From a bacterium A37T11 (GTDB taxonomy: Bacteria; Bacteroidota; Bacteroidia; Sphingobacteriales; Sphingobacteriaceae), in the NCBI GenBank assembly GCA_900109895.1, contig FOBR01000007.1, positions 141,513 through 205,512 on the forward strand: a stretch of DNA of 64,000 nucleotides, given 5' to 3'. Shown here piece after piece: positions 17,882 through 25,975 of the stretch; positions within the stretch are counted from its first letter, which is position 1, and every line of letters begins with the position of its first letter. Below the pieces are notes generated by a model, which saw only the letters and a program-made list of their open reading frames with translations, searched no databases and was not told the origin of the DNA. The translations under genes were made by a program, and so were the position numbers.

Positions 17882-19456
17882 CTAGTTCGAAACCTCTTCT
17901 TGAAAGGCAATGTCGCCTTTGGTGAAAGCGATGGCGAGCTTATGAATCCTTTTCTTTTGATTTAAGAAGGGTTTAGCATAGCCAGTAGCTTCAATTTGGC
18001 TCATGGCTTCTTTGACCGAAGCTGAAAGTGCTTCTTTGGTTTTGGCGTATTTAATCTCCACCACATACACCCGGTCTTTGAATTTGAGTACCGAATCGGT
18101 CCGGCCCGTACCGGTATGGCTTTCTGATTGATGATTAATATTGGCCAGGATCATTGCCAGCTGGAAAAGCGCATGGTAAAACCCTTCGTTCTTATTGGTA
18201 GTTTGCGTGTCGTAGGTAATATTAGAAAGTAATTTATCCAGGTTATCCATCGCAGCGGCAGTGTCGCCTTTGGCAAACGCTTCCCGCATGTTGATGCCCA
18301 GATCGTGCAGAGCAGGCAGGTCTTCATTGGTCAAATCCGTTAATACCAACTCCGATATGGCCGTACGCACTTCCTCGTTCGGTATCTGCAGGTAATAATA
18401 CCCCTCTTTCCGGTCAAACGCATGAATCGTCAGGTAACCTGCCTGAAACAACAAGGCCAGGCTGTTTAAGCTTTCGATCCGCTGACCCTCAGTAAAGGTC
18501 TCCGTCACACGGATGGATTCCTTCAGTACTTTTTCCAGCGTATCTTTGGTTTTTAGAAGTTTCAGCAGGAATGTTGGCGTGCCGCTGCTGTACCAGAACG
18601 GCTTGTAGCGGCTTTTATCAAAGAGCAAGAGCACCGAGTACGGATTATACACAAAAGTCTCTGCATCCCAGCTATACCCGTTGTACCAAAGCTTTACTTC
18701 AGCAAGGGTTTCTGCCTTGGTTGTGTCGTTGGCCTGAGCCGTTGCCTGTATATAATCAGGAAAATACGCTTCAAGTTCCTGCTGAGTATACCCGCAGATG
18801 CCCGCATATTGCGCATCAAAGCTAATGTCGTTCAGATTATTGAACCCTGAGAAGATCGTTGTCTGGCTGATCTTTGTAATACCCGTGACTACCAAAAGCT
18901 TCAGGTAATCGGAAGAGGCTTTTAATGCCCCATAAAATGTATAAAGTACCTTCCGCATTTCATTGGCTAGATCCAGGTCATCAATCTTGTCTAAAATAGC
19001 TTTATCGTACTCATCTACCAATACCACCACCTGCTTTCCGGTCTTTATATAAAGTCGACGGACTAGCTGACCCAGCATGTCTGAGGGCGAATTAGGATCA
19101 TCATCAATTTCCACACCGTTCAATTCGGCGATGGTTTGCAACAAACGGGATAGGCCCGTTTTCAGGGTATGGGGACTTTCTGAGTTCAAAGTCATATCCA
19201 ACACGATCACCGGATATATTTCCCAATCCATCTTGCCTTCGACATAAAGCCCCTTAAACAACTCCTTTTTACCCTCAAAAAGAGCCTTGATTGTGCTTAG
19301 TAACAAACTTTTGCCAAAACGCCGGGGGCGACTCAGGAAGATATATCCGGCGCTGGTTGTCAGCAAACGATGGATATAGGGGGTCTTGTCTACATAGACA
19401 AAATCACCTTTTCTGAGTTTTTCAAACGATTGTTCGCCAACGGGTAAATTCTTCAT
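17882..19456 (-). CDS. AAA-ATPase-like protein with C-terminal PD-(D/E)XK nuclease-like domain
   Basis: A 524-residue protein of a family expanded in Bacteroidota. The N-terminus (VDKTPYIHRLL) leads to a Walker A-like P-loop (SRPRRFGKSLLL, about 42-53) and a Walker B (VVVLVDEYDKAI, about 143-154). The C-terminal domain (about 430-524) has G-R-T-D-S-V with D454 and V-E-I-K with E467 and K469, matching a PD-(D/E)XK nuclease core. Both active-site sets look intact. The biological role is not established; mobile-element or defence functions have been suggested for such fusions. It lies next to HigBA in the accessory region. Confidence 0.85.
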   Translation of the reverse strand: MKNLPVGEQSFEKLRKGDFVYVDKTPYIHRLLTTSAGYIFLSRPRRFGKSLLLSTIKALFEGKKELFKGLYVEGKMDWEIYPVIVLDMTLNSESPHTLKTGLSRLLQTIAELNGVEIDDDPNSPSDMLGQLVRRLYIKTGKQVVVLVDEYDKAILDKIDDLDLANEMRKVLYTFYGALKASSDYLKLLVVTGITKISQTTIFSGFNNLNDISFDAQYAGICGYTQQELEAYFPDYIQATAQANDTTKAETLAEVKLWYNGYSWDAETFVYNPYSVLLLFDKSRYKPFWYSSGTPTFLLKLLKTKDTLEKVLKESIRVTETFTEGQRIESLNSLALLFQAGYLTIHAFDRKEGYYYLQIPNEEVRTAISELVLTDLTNEDLPALHDLGINMREAFAKGDTAAAMDNLDKLLSNITYDTQTTNKNEGFYHALFQLAMILANINHQSESHTGTGRTDSVLKFKDRVYVVEIKYAKTKEALSASVKEAMSQIEATGYAKPFLNQKKRIHKLAIAFTKGDIAFQEEVSN

Positions 19457-19564
19457 GGCGCTAATATAAGTATAAATTTTGAACGCTCCTTGCCTCTGGG
19501 AACCTCATAGCTACAAACTTTAGATAAAATTGCTTAGAAGCATCCTCTTTATTAAGCAAGTAAC

Positions 19565-19930
19565 TTACAACTCTACACCCAGTACAGTTGCTGCATTGAT
19601 CTTTAGCTTACGGCTGATGGTTCTCGCTATTTTTAACGTAGGCTCGCTTTTGCCGGTGAGGTATTCGCTGACACGCGACGGACTAACGTCGAGGATGGCG
19701 GATAATTCGGCTTGGTTAAGGTCCATTTCGTACATGCGCAACTTAATGACCTCGGATAATGATGGAGGCTCAACCGGATAATGCAGATCTTCATAATCAG
19801 CTATTAGATCTGACAATAAGTCCAGCTCTATAAAATCCTTGTTATCTGATGGTGTTTCGTTTCCAACAATCTGTAAAAGTTCTTCAATCCTTTCACAAGC
19901 AGCTTTGTATTGTTGTTCTGACTTAATCAT
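19565..19930 (-). CDS. higA: HigA-type antitoxin
   Basis: A 121-residue protein with a C-terminal XRE helix-turn-helix (about 68-118, LNQAELSAILDVSPSRVSEY), the arrangement typical of HigA antitoxins with a toxin-binding N-terminus. It should bind and neutralise the HigB toxin and repress the operon. The toxin gene comes first (higB-higA order, the reverse of most toxin-antitoxin systems but standard for Hig), with a 3-nt gap. The antitoxin starts at ATG 19930. Confidence 0.9.
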   Translation of the reverse strand: MIKSEQQYKAACERIEELLQIVGNETPSDNKDFIELDLLSDLIADYEDLHYPVEPPSLSEVIKLRMYEMDLNQAELSAILDVSPSRVSEYLTGKSEPTLKIARTISRKLKINAATVLGVEL

Positions 19931-19933
19931 AAC

Positions 19934-20227
19934 CTAAATATTTGCACAATCTATTTTGTCATATTCTTTATGAGTACCAATAAACCGGATATACAATTTT
20001 TGGGAAGCAAAGATAACAATGGCTACCAGCCTGTACGTATTGCCTCTAATATTAAAGACATATCGGTTATTGCCTACGTTGTCCACACTATTAAACGTAT
20101 TTTTTATATCAGCAAAATTTGCCCACGTACTTGCTTCGACTTTCTTGTACCAGTCTCTTAAGGCAACATCTGCATCCGGATACACCGTTGAAAATTCCCT
20201 AATCCTTGCAAATGTGACAATCCTCAT
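19934..20227 (-). CDS. higB: HigB-type mRNA interferase toxin
   Basis: A 97-residue RelE/HigB-superfamily toxin. The features NNRYVFNIRGNTYRLVAIV (about 52-70) and KLYIRFIGTHKEYDKID (about 77-93) are the family's central and C-terminal strands; the conserved histidine (H86) and lysine are present. HigB cleaves mRNA on the ribosome. It is the first gene of the operon, followed by the HigA antitoxin. Confidence 0.9.
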   Translation of the reverse strand: MRIVTFARIREFSTVYPDADVALRDWYKKVEASTWANFADIKNTFNSVDNVGNNRYVFNIRGNTYRLVAIVIFASQKLYIRFIGTHKEYDKIDCANI

Positions 20228-20244
20228 TTCTTACTATTCAAATA

Positions 20245-20252
20245 CAAAAATA
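20245..20252 (-). promoter_or_regulatory. -7 box of higBA promoter
   Basis: CAAAAATA on the plus strand reads TATTTTTG on the minus strand, a match to TAnnTTTG. The predicted start of transcription is near 20241, 14 nt before higB. An imperfect palindrome (TTATTCCGAAATAA, near 20259) lies just upstream and may be a HigA operator. Confidence 0.5.
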
Positions 20253-20327
20253 GGTTGTTTATTCCGAAATAAGAAATAAAATTACAAAAAACAAATTTTT
20301 AATATTTGAGTACTAATATTGAAGTAT

Positions 20328-20407
20328 CCAATATCGGCCAAAAGTTTTTGTGGGTATAACCATAAAGGCCATACTAAGTTTTGAAAAAAAGACCGGAGTA
20401 AGTGCAA
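20328..20407 (+). repeat. Dispersed element, copy B, upstream of lipoprotein promoter
   Basis: The core beginning TACTAAG at 20372 differs from copy A at only two positions over 36 bp. It ends 19 bp before the -7 box of the following lipoprotein gene and reads in the same direction. The CCAATATCGG block (20328-20337) is shared with copy A. A regulator-binding site or a mobile remnant is possible. Confidence 0.75.
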
Positions 20408-20425
20408 ATATTTACTCGGTTTAAT

Positions 20426-20433
20426 TATCTTTG
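20426..20433 (+). promoter_or_regulatory. -7 box of lipoprotein promoter
   Basis: TATCTTTG matches TAnnTTTG exactly. The predicted start of transcription (about 20437) is only 6 nt before ATG 20443, giving an almost leaderless mRNA. This rules out the alternative TTG start at 20431. Confidence 0.6.
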
Positions 20434-20442
20434 GCCACTACT

Positions 20443-21060
20443 ATGCAAAGATTACTATTTATACCAGCCCTAGCTACCCTCTTGATGGCAGGATGCGGTG
20501 GAGGCAGCAAAAACAGGGCAGTTAATAGCCAAGATACGGATGTAAACAACAGCCAACCCACTGTTGCAAGCACCGAGCAAAAAAGCGGAAGATTATTTGA
20601 TGTGGCATCGGTAAAGGTATCCGAAAAGATATCCGGAGCGTTTCCCTACATTCAACTTCCTGCAGGAATCATTCCGCTTAATAAGCCTTTGTTAAGGGAC
20701 TATGACGAGTTGTATTTTCCGGTAGGAGACAGCTTAGTATTAATTAAAGGAAAAGCCTATAAAACATTTGTTACCGATTCTGGTGACCGCGAGTGGTCTG
20801 CTCCTTATTTTTTACGGCAGCTGGAAGAAAGTATTACTGCCAAGGGAGGTGTGAAGATGTTTGATGGGAAATTGCGCAAAGACCAGGTAGCCTACTTTCA
20901 GGAACATGCACAATATGCTGGTGAAGAAGGCAGCATAGACTATGCAAACGAGCCGGTAAGGAGTTATGTAATCCGTAAGCCTGATAGTACGCTGGTATAT
21001 ATTCAGTTTTATGGGTATAGTGCTGGTGGTTCGGTGCAGGTGGTTGAAGAGGGGAAGTGA
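20443..21060 (+). CDS. Lipoprotein of unknown function
   Basis: With ATG 20443 as start the protein has 205 residues and a classical lipoprotein signal (MQRLLFIPALATLLMAGC, cysteine at 18). A low-complexity N/S/Q/T linker follows (about 22-50), then a folded domain with no family I recognise. The TTG 12 bp upstream is less likely because it overlaps the -7 box. It should be anchored to the periplasmic or surface face of a membrane. It stands alone behind copy B of the dispersed element. Confidence 0.75.
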   Translation: MQRLLFIPALATLLMAGCGGGSKNRAVNSQDTDVNNSQPTVASTEQKSGRLFDVASVKVSEKISGAFPYIQLPAGIIPLNKPLLRDYDELYFPVGDSLVLIKGKAYKTFVTDSGDREWSAPYFLRQLEESITAKGGVKMFDGKLRKDQVAYFQEHAQYAGEEGSIDYANEPVRSYVIRKPDSTLVYIQFYGYSAGGSVQVVEEGK

Positions 21061-21202
21061 GGGGAATTGGCTCCGCTATTCAGTTCCAATGGATGAAAAG
21101 TTAGTCAAATAAACTTGCTAGAATAAGGGATTGAGCTTATTAAGGCTCTTCTGCCCTTATAAATACAATGTAAATAAATCTGTTTATTTTTTGCGACTTA
21201 GT

Positions 21203-21407
21203 TCAAGATCTAAGTTTGAAAAAATTCGGTCTGCGTTTAATTTTTTGTGATACATCGTTTTTATCGTTCTCATAGAGAATTTGTGTGGTACCAATGGTTA
21301 TTATTATTACATACCTTAGCCGTTTCGATGCCCATCCCTGACAGGAAGTTTATCATGTCAATTTGTTTGGCCCCACTAATCGAAAGCCGCTTTTCCCTGA
21401 ATTCCAT
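21203..21407 (-). pseudogene. Decayed N-terminus of a CHC2 zinc-finger primase from a mobile element
   Basis: Reading the minus strand from ATG 21405-21407 gives ISGAKQIDMINFLSGMGIET followed by AKVCNNNNHWYHTNSL and a stop (21270-21272). This resembles the start of CHC2/TOPRIM primase-like proteins of Bacteroidota conjugative transposons (KxIDMVDYLxxLGIxPxKIRxxDYWYLSPLR). A +1 shift continues with YENDKNDVSQKIKRRPNFFK, where the family has ENDKTPSFKINRR. The zinc ligands and the rest of the gene are gone. The remainder of 21061-21564 shows a few short hairpins and no other gene. Confidence 0.5.
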
Positions 21408-21520
21408 AACCGCACATTTTCTCTTTCACATTCAGTTTACTGAAAACAAATGTAAAACGACAGGATGGATTTTACCTATCCTGACCATATTTTGATCAGG
21501 ATGCATATTTGTATACCGGC

Positions 21521-21528
21521 TATTTTTG
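21521..21528 (+). promoter_or_regulatory. -7 box upstream of the 93-aa protein gene
   Basis: TATTTTTG matches TAnnTTTG; predicted start of transcription about 21532, leader about 33 nt. No correctly spaced TTG is visible upstream. A hairpin (ATCCTGA / TCAGGAT, about 21478-21502) lies just before it. Confidence 0.45.
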
Positions 21529-21564
21529 TATGGTAATTTATTGTTTAATTAAACACGTGGTATT

Positions 21565-21846
21565 ATGACGACAAATGTAGTGGCACAGGTATTCGATACG
21601 GTATTGAGTACGCCAGGGATGAGTGAAGTGGTGAAGATCGACCTTAAGATTTCACGTAAGAATGTATTGCTTTTAAATGAGATTATTAAGCGGGGCCTCT
21701 CCGGCGGTGACGACACGACCCGGCAATTAGCAAATGTCCCCAAGGAGGATTTACAGGACTTAACAAACCTCTCTAATGAAATTCTCCAAAAGGCAATGTC
21801 GGTAGAGCTAAGTGAGAAGCTCAATTCATTAACCATTGTTAAGTGA
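21565..21846 (+). CDS. Small conserved hypothetical protein
   Basis: A 93-residue, mainly helical, soluble protein (MTTNVVAQVFDTVLSTPGMS...). It has no signal peptide, membrane segment or cysteine. A -7 box upstream and a hairpin after the stop (ATTGG/CCAAT, about 21849-21862) support a real gene. The residues VKIDLKISRKNVLLLNEIIKRGL suggest an amphipathic, possibly oligomerising region. No family recognised. Confidence 0.6.
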   Translation: MTTNVVAQVFDTVLSTPGMSEVVKIDLKISRKNVLLLNEIIKRGLSGGDDTTRQLANVPKEDLQDLTNLSNEILQKAMSVELSEKLNSLTIVK

Positions 21847-21999
21847 ATCATTGGCTGACCAATTGCCCGGCCATTTTTATTTTGGAGGTTAGGAATTTCC
21901 AACAAAAAAAATGTTGCCAGTGGGGACAGTAAACAGTAGAATTTTGACAACAGATTAACTTGCAATTATGGAAATGCTACAAATAACACAAAAACGCAG

Positions 22000-24900
22000 T
22001 CATCTAGGACTAGCAGCACGGGACACTTTCATTTTTTTTTCTATGCCTTGCCTGTATTTTCCTTTTCCTGTCGTCTGAAGCCACCTGGCATTGATATCCC
22101 TGTTAACATATAAGAAAGCATCACCGGATGATATCGCCATTTTACTATAATTGATGGTAGGCTTTCGGAAATAATATCCAATTTTGTAACTGATCTGCAC
22201 GGCCAGGCTTAAGCCCCTGTATGAAAAGCGATTGTTGATGGCGCCAAAGTAGGTGGGGCGTGCAGGGCCTGCGTAAATCAGGTCAGTTAAAGGGGTGTTG
22301 TTAAGGATCGAATTATAGTCCTGGCTTTGTTCACCATTAATATATCCATATGGATTTCCAGTGCCGTGGTCAAGCCCGGCCCATTTAAAACCATAAAGAC
22401 CGAAAACGGGCTTTCCGACTACTGGGGATGCGCCCGTCATATTTCCGTCAGCACTTACCAAAGCGGTTGTATAGGGCTCAATATCATACTTCGTAACTTT
22501 ATCGGTAGCATGACTGAATAAAACTGTGGTGTTCCATTTAAATGCACCACGAAGGTTATTTGAAGTAAGTGTAATATCAAATCCCCTGCCTTTCATGTCC
22601 GAATAGTTGCCACGCAAGGACGTAATACCACTGTTTGAAGGAAATAACCGGTCGCCCAAAATATCGGTTTCCTTTTTAATAAAATATTCCAGGCTGCCGG
22701 ACAAAATGTTGTCTTGGGTACTAAAATCAATGGCGAAGTTTGTTATGCCTGTTTTCTCCCAGCGGAGGTCAGGATTGCCGATATTGGAAATCATCACATA
22801 ATTCAGTCCTGTATAACGCGCATTACTGTAATATTGGAACGTGGTCATGCCTGTAACCGAATAATCCATATTTCCGTTGTAGCCGTAACTTCCCCTAAAA
22901 GAGAGTGTCGGCACCCATGACAAATGATAAAATTTTTCCTTGGAAATATCCCACTTACCACCAATTGACCAAAGTGGGACATTTTTTTGGTTGGTCGATA
23001 CGCCAAAATAATTTGTGCCGTCAATACGGCTGCTGCCCGAAATGTAATAACGGTTTTTATAGCTGTATAAGGCGTTTGCGAAAGTTGAACGGATGCGGAC
23101 CAATGTTCCATTGACGCTAAGCCCGCTATTAATTTGCGAATATCCACCTGTGGGATTGATTGGAAAATAATTTACGGCATCTATATTGGTAAAGGTTGCG
23201 AGATCATTATTATAGCCGTAAAGCACAGAACTATTTCCCTCACTTGTGGTTTGCGACAACTCGTACCCCGCCAGTATAGTAAGGGAATGATCGCCAAAAG
23301 ACCTGTCAAAATTTAACTGGCCCCTGAAATTTTGTGCTATCGAATTTGAATTTCCCTGGTTAAGAATACCGCCTAAGGGGATGTTATAACCATTCACCTT
23401 ACCATCAATAACATTTGAAAACATGTTAATCAGGTTGCGGGTGTAGTACGTGTCCTGGCTGTTATAAATACTGCTTTGCACATTTCCCCGTTGGTATTGG
23501 TAACGAATCTCGCCACTAAACCCTTGGATAAATTTATATTTTAAGGCAGTATTCAGCCTGATGTTTAGATTTTTTACCGTATTATCGGTCGCACCGAGTT
23601 CATTAAGCGGATAATATTTCCAATCTAAAAAACCATTCTCTGAAGCACTTTGCACGTAACTTTGCCTGTATCCATATACTATAGGTAAAGCACTTCCATT
23701 GGCATCGGCCACCTGCGAGTAAGGGAAGAGCGTATTGCTAAGTGCTAAAAGATTACTCCCGCCTTTATTTATCCCCTGGATGAAATAAATGCCTGTATTT
23801 ATCTCCAGGCCCTTTGCTGGATAAAAGGAATTCTGTGAATTAAGGGTTATTCTTTGAAAAGTATTAGTTTTTTGTGTTGGCAGGTCCTTATCGTAACCGG
23901 CAGAGAAATAATATATCGCCTTATCCGAACCACCGGAGAGGTTCAACGCATATTGCTGGTTGACGGCTTTTTGATAAAAATATTTGCTAAGCTGGTCGTT
24001 TATATTGTAGTTCTTCAGTTTATCCAACTGTTTATCAAGGTCTGTGGGGTTAGCTGCAAAAAGCTCCACTGCCGGGGAAATCACAGGGTAAGAGCTGGTA
24101 TTACTAAGACTGCCATCATAAAACCCGTTCTTAAATAAAAATCCCTCCATGTCGATATAAGAAGAGGCATCAAGCTGGTTCGGGTTGTATTTTAAGTCGG
24201 GCCTTCCCGATACCGTCAGGTTTGCATTAAAAGATACTTTTAGTTGCTGGTTAGCCCTGCCTTTTTTGCTGGTAAAGACAATAACACCATTCCCTGCACG
24301 TACACCCCAAATACTCGCAGCTGCCGCATCGCGCAAGATCGTAGGCTCATCATAATCATTGGGATTTATATCAGATATATCACCGGAGTATGGAAAATTA
24401 TCAACTATAATAAGAGGCTGGTCATTTGCGAAAATTGTATTACGGCCACGGATATTAATGTCGTATCCATTGGCTGCTGCAGATGTATTGGAATTAAAAA
24501 CCAACCCGCTTGTAATACCCGATAATTTCGATATAAGGTCTGTTGAAACCCGCTGCCTATACATTTCTTTAATGGGCTGTACAAAACTGCCTGTCACCCT
24601 TTCCTTGGAAATGTTTTGGTAGCCTGTGGCGACAATAGCCACTTCGTTCAATTTATTATTAAGCTGGTGTAGGACTATATCCTGAAATGGCATATTTTCA
24701 GAAACTGTGAAAAGATATGGGGTAAATCCGACAAAGGATACCGTAACCAGGTCGCCAGTCTCGGCCTCAAAACTAAATTCGCCATTTGGACCAGTGGTAA
24801 AGCGTTCTGCCTTTCCCTGTATCGAAATACTGGCCCCCATCAGATAGGTGCCCGTAGTATCGGTAACTTTACCAATAATTTTCTGCGATGGGTTGCTCAT

Positions 24901-25275
24901 GCGTTTACCTTTAGGGAGCAATGATTTTTCCTTTGCTTTTACAATAATTGTATTATCCACAATCTCATAAATAAGCGGTTGTCCGGCAAAGCATTTATCC
25001 AGTGCCTCAGAAAGACTGACATGATCAATGTGAATAGTTACAAGGGCAGTATTTTTAAGCAGGTCATTTTTATAAAAGAAACTATATCCGCTCTGCTTCT
25101 CTATCTGTTTGAAGATTTTGGCAAGCGGTGCGTTTTTCTCATTTAAGGTAATGGTTTGTGCATGAACGGAGGCAGACACCTTAAAACAAGCCAGGAAGAT
25201 AAGAAGTAAAGAAAGCTTCATAACCAAGAGTGTTTTAATAAGCCGCCCCCAGTAGGAGAGCGTAAAAATTTGCAT
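22000..25275 (-). CDS. SusC/RagA-family TonB-linked transporter, C-terminally truncated
   Basis: 1091 residues. N-terminal signal region (LSYWGRLIKTLLVMKLSLLL), STN domain (about 40-115), carboxypeptidase-like domain (about 130-210), plug (about 220-335, NPNDYDEPTILRDAAAASIW) and barrel. The end is abnormal: after RDINARWLQTTG only about 20 residues follow, ending VSRAASPR, whereas the second SusC of this window continues for about 100 residues past the equivalent point and ends in a beta strand. The last barrel strands are therefore missing, and no SusD follows. Upstream on the same strand are a 125-aa protein, FecR and sigma. It is probably non-functional after a deletion. Confidence 0.85.
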   Translation of the reverse strand: MQIFTLSYWGRLIKTLLVMKLSLLLIFLACFKVSASVHAQTITLNEKNAPLAKIFKQIEKQSGYSFFYKNDLLKNTALVTIHIDHVSLSEALDKCFAGQPLIYEIVDNTIIVKAKEKSLLPKGKRMSNPSQKIIGKVTDTTGTYLMGASISIQGKAERFTTGPNGEFSFEAETGDLVTVSFVGFTPYLFTVSENMPFQDIVLHQLNNKLNEVAIVATGYQNISKERVTGSFVQPIKEMYRQRVSTDLISKLSGITSGLVFNSNTSAAANGYDINIRGRNTIFANDQPLIIVDNFPYSGDISDINPNDYDEPTILRDAAAASIWGVRAGNGVIVFTSKKGRANQQLKVSFNANLTVSGRPDLKYNPNQLDASSYIDMEGFLFKNGFYDGSLSNTSSYPVISPAVELFAANPTDLDKQLDKLKNYNINDQLSKYFYQKAVNQQYALNLSGGSDKAIYYFSAGYDKDLPTQKTNTFQRITLNSQNSFYPAKGLEINTGIYFIQGINKGGSNLLALSNTLFPYSQVADANGSALPIVYGYRQSYVQSASENGFLDWKYYPLNELGATDNTVKNLNIRLNTALKYKFIQGFSGEIRYQYQRGNVQSSIYNSQDTYYTRNLINMFSNVIDGKVNGYNIPLGGILNQGNSNSIAQNFRGQLNFDRSFGDHSLTILAGYELSQTTSEGNSSVLYGYNNDLATFTNIDAVNYFPINPTGGYSQINSGLSVNGTLVRIRSTFANALYSYKNRYYISGSSRIDGTNYFGVSTNQKNVPLWSIGGKWDISKEKFYHLSWVPTLSFRGSYGYNGNMDYSVTGMTTFQYYSNARYTGLNYVMISNIGNPDLRWEKTGITNFAIDFSTQDNILSGSLEYFIKKETDILGDRLFPSNSGITSLRGNYSDMKGRGFDITLTSNNLRGAFKWNTTVLFSHATDKVTKYDIEPYTTALVSADGNMTGASPVVGKPVFGLYGFKWAGLDHGTGNPYGYINGEQSQDYNSILNNTPLTDLIYAGPARPTYFGAINNRFSYRGLSLAVQISYKIGYYFRKPTINYSKMAISSGDAFLYVNRDINARWLQTTGKGKYRQGIEKKMKVSRAASPR

Positions 25276-25322
25276 ACTTTTGTTTAGTTAGGGTTAATAG
25301 TTAAATCGTTAGAAGGATTTTC

Positions 25323-25379
25323 CGGTTTGACCGGTTATTGGCCCAATAGGCCGGCGGGTGTTGGAAGCACCCAGCCGGC
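25323..25379. promoter_or_regulatory. Cluster of hairpins between small gene and susC
   Basis: CCGGT/ACCGG (25323-25334), ATTGG/CCAAT (25337-25347) and a strong stem GCCGGCGGGTG / CACCCAGCCGGC (25350-25360 and 25368-25379, one bulge) follow one another. On the plus strand the last stem is followed by T7, but all genes here are on the minus strand, so it may be a terminator facing the other way or a structured leader before susC. Confidence 0.5.
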
Positions 25380-25471
25380 TTTTTTTGTGATAATTAATTA
25401 CCACTGTTATTATCATTTAATACGTTTTGAAGTACTAAAACATACAGTGCTTATCACTTTATATGGTCAAT

Positions 25472-25849
25472 TTATGCAGCACGATATTCAATCGTAAATG
25501 TTAGCGAACCCGTAGTTTGAAGTACGCCATCTGCATTCGTAGAAACAATCAGGCTACTTACGGAATCTATCCATTTATGAGAGTGTTCGGGCGATGGCGT
25601 TGAAAGTGAAACCGACAGACGTGATCTGAACGCAACCGACGATTGCGCCCCATAATACTTAGCTGCATGATCATTAATCCTGCTCAAAAAATCACTTTGT
25701 GCAGTTGTTAATGTAAAATTTACAGCCATCCAAGCACGAAAGTCGGATTCAACAGAATCAGCCTGTGCGAAAAGCAATGTATCAGATAAAGCATATAATT
25801 CAGCAACTTTGTTGGCAACACCGGTAGGGGTTAATGGTTGTAGTGACAT
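25472..25849 (-). CDS. Hypothetical 125-aa protein between fecR and susC
   Basis: A soluble-looking protein (MSLQPLTPTGVANKVAELYALSD..., split by AQSDFLSRINDHAAKYYGAQS) with no signal peptide, lipobox or cysteine. The C-terminus (about 88-125) is predicted beta-rich (VSTNADGVLQTTGSLTFTIEY). I do not recognise a family. Its place between the FecR anti-sigma and the SusC, where no gene normally sits, suggests a link to the transporter system. The spacers on both sides are AT-rich (126 bp) or hairpin-rich (196 bp), so it may be transcribed on its own. Confidence 0.6.
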   Translation of the reverse strand: MSLQPLTPTGVANKVAELYALSDTLLFAQADSVESDFRAWMAVNFTLTTAQSDFLSRINDHAAKYYGAQSSVAFRSRLSVSLSTPSPEHSHKWIDSVSSLIVSTNADGVLQTTGSLTFTIEYRAA

Positions 25850-25975
25850 AGTTTTGATTTTATATTATATTTATGAATTAAATTACTGAATATTAAATAA
25901 ATATTACCTAAAATTCGTAATACACTTTTAATTATTTTAATTTATTTTTTTAAATGAAATGTTAAATTTTTTTAA

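Noticed and set aside
21247..21495. 82-codon plus-strand frame opposite the primase remnant
   Set aside because: The minus strand carries the recognisable CHC2-like peptide; the plus frame is its shadow.
21895..21960. Possible IS end (GTTGCCAGTGGGGACAGT...) near the truncated susC
   Set aside because: Weak imperfect terminal symmetry (GTTGCC...GACAAC) and no transposase; insufficient to call a mobile element.
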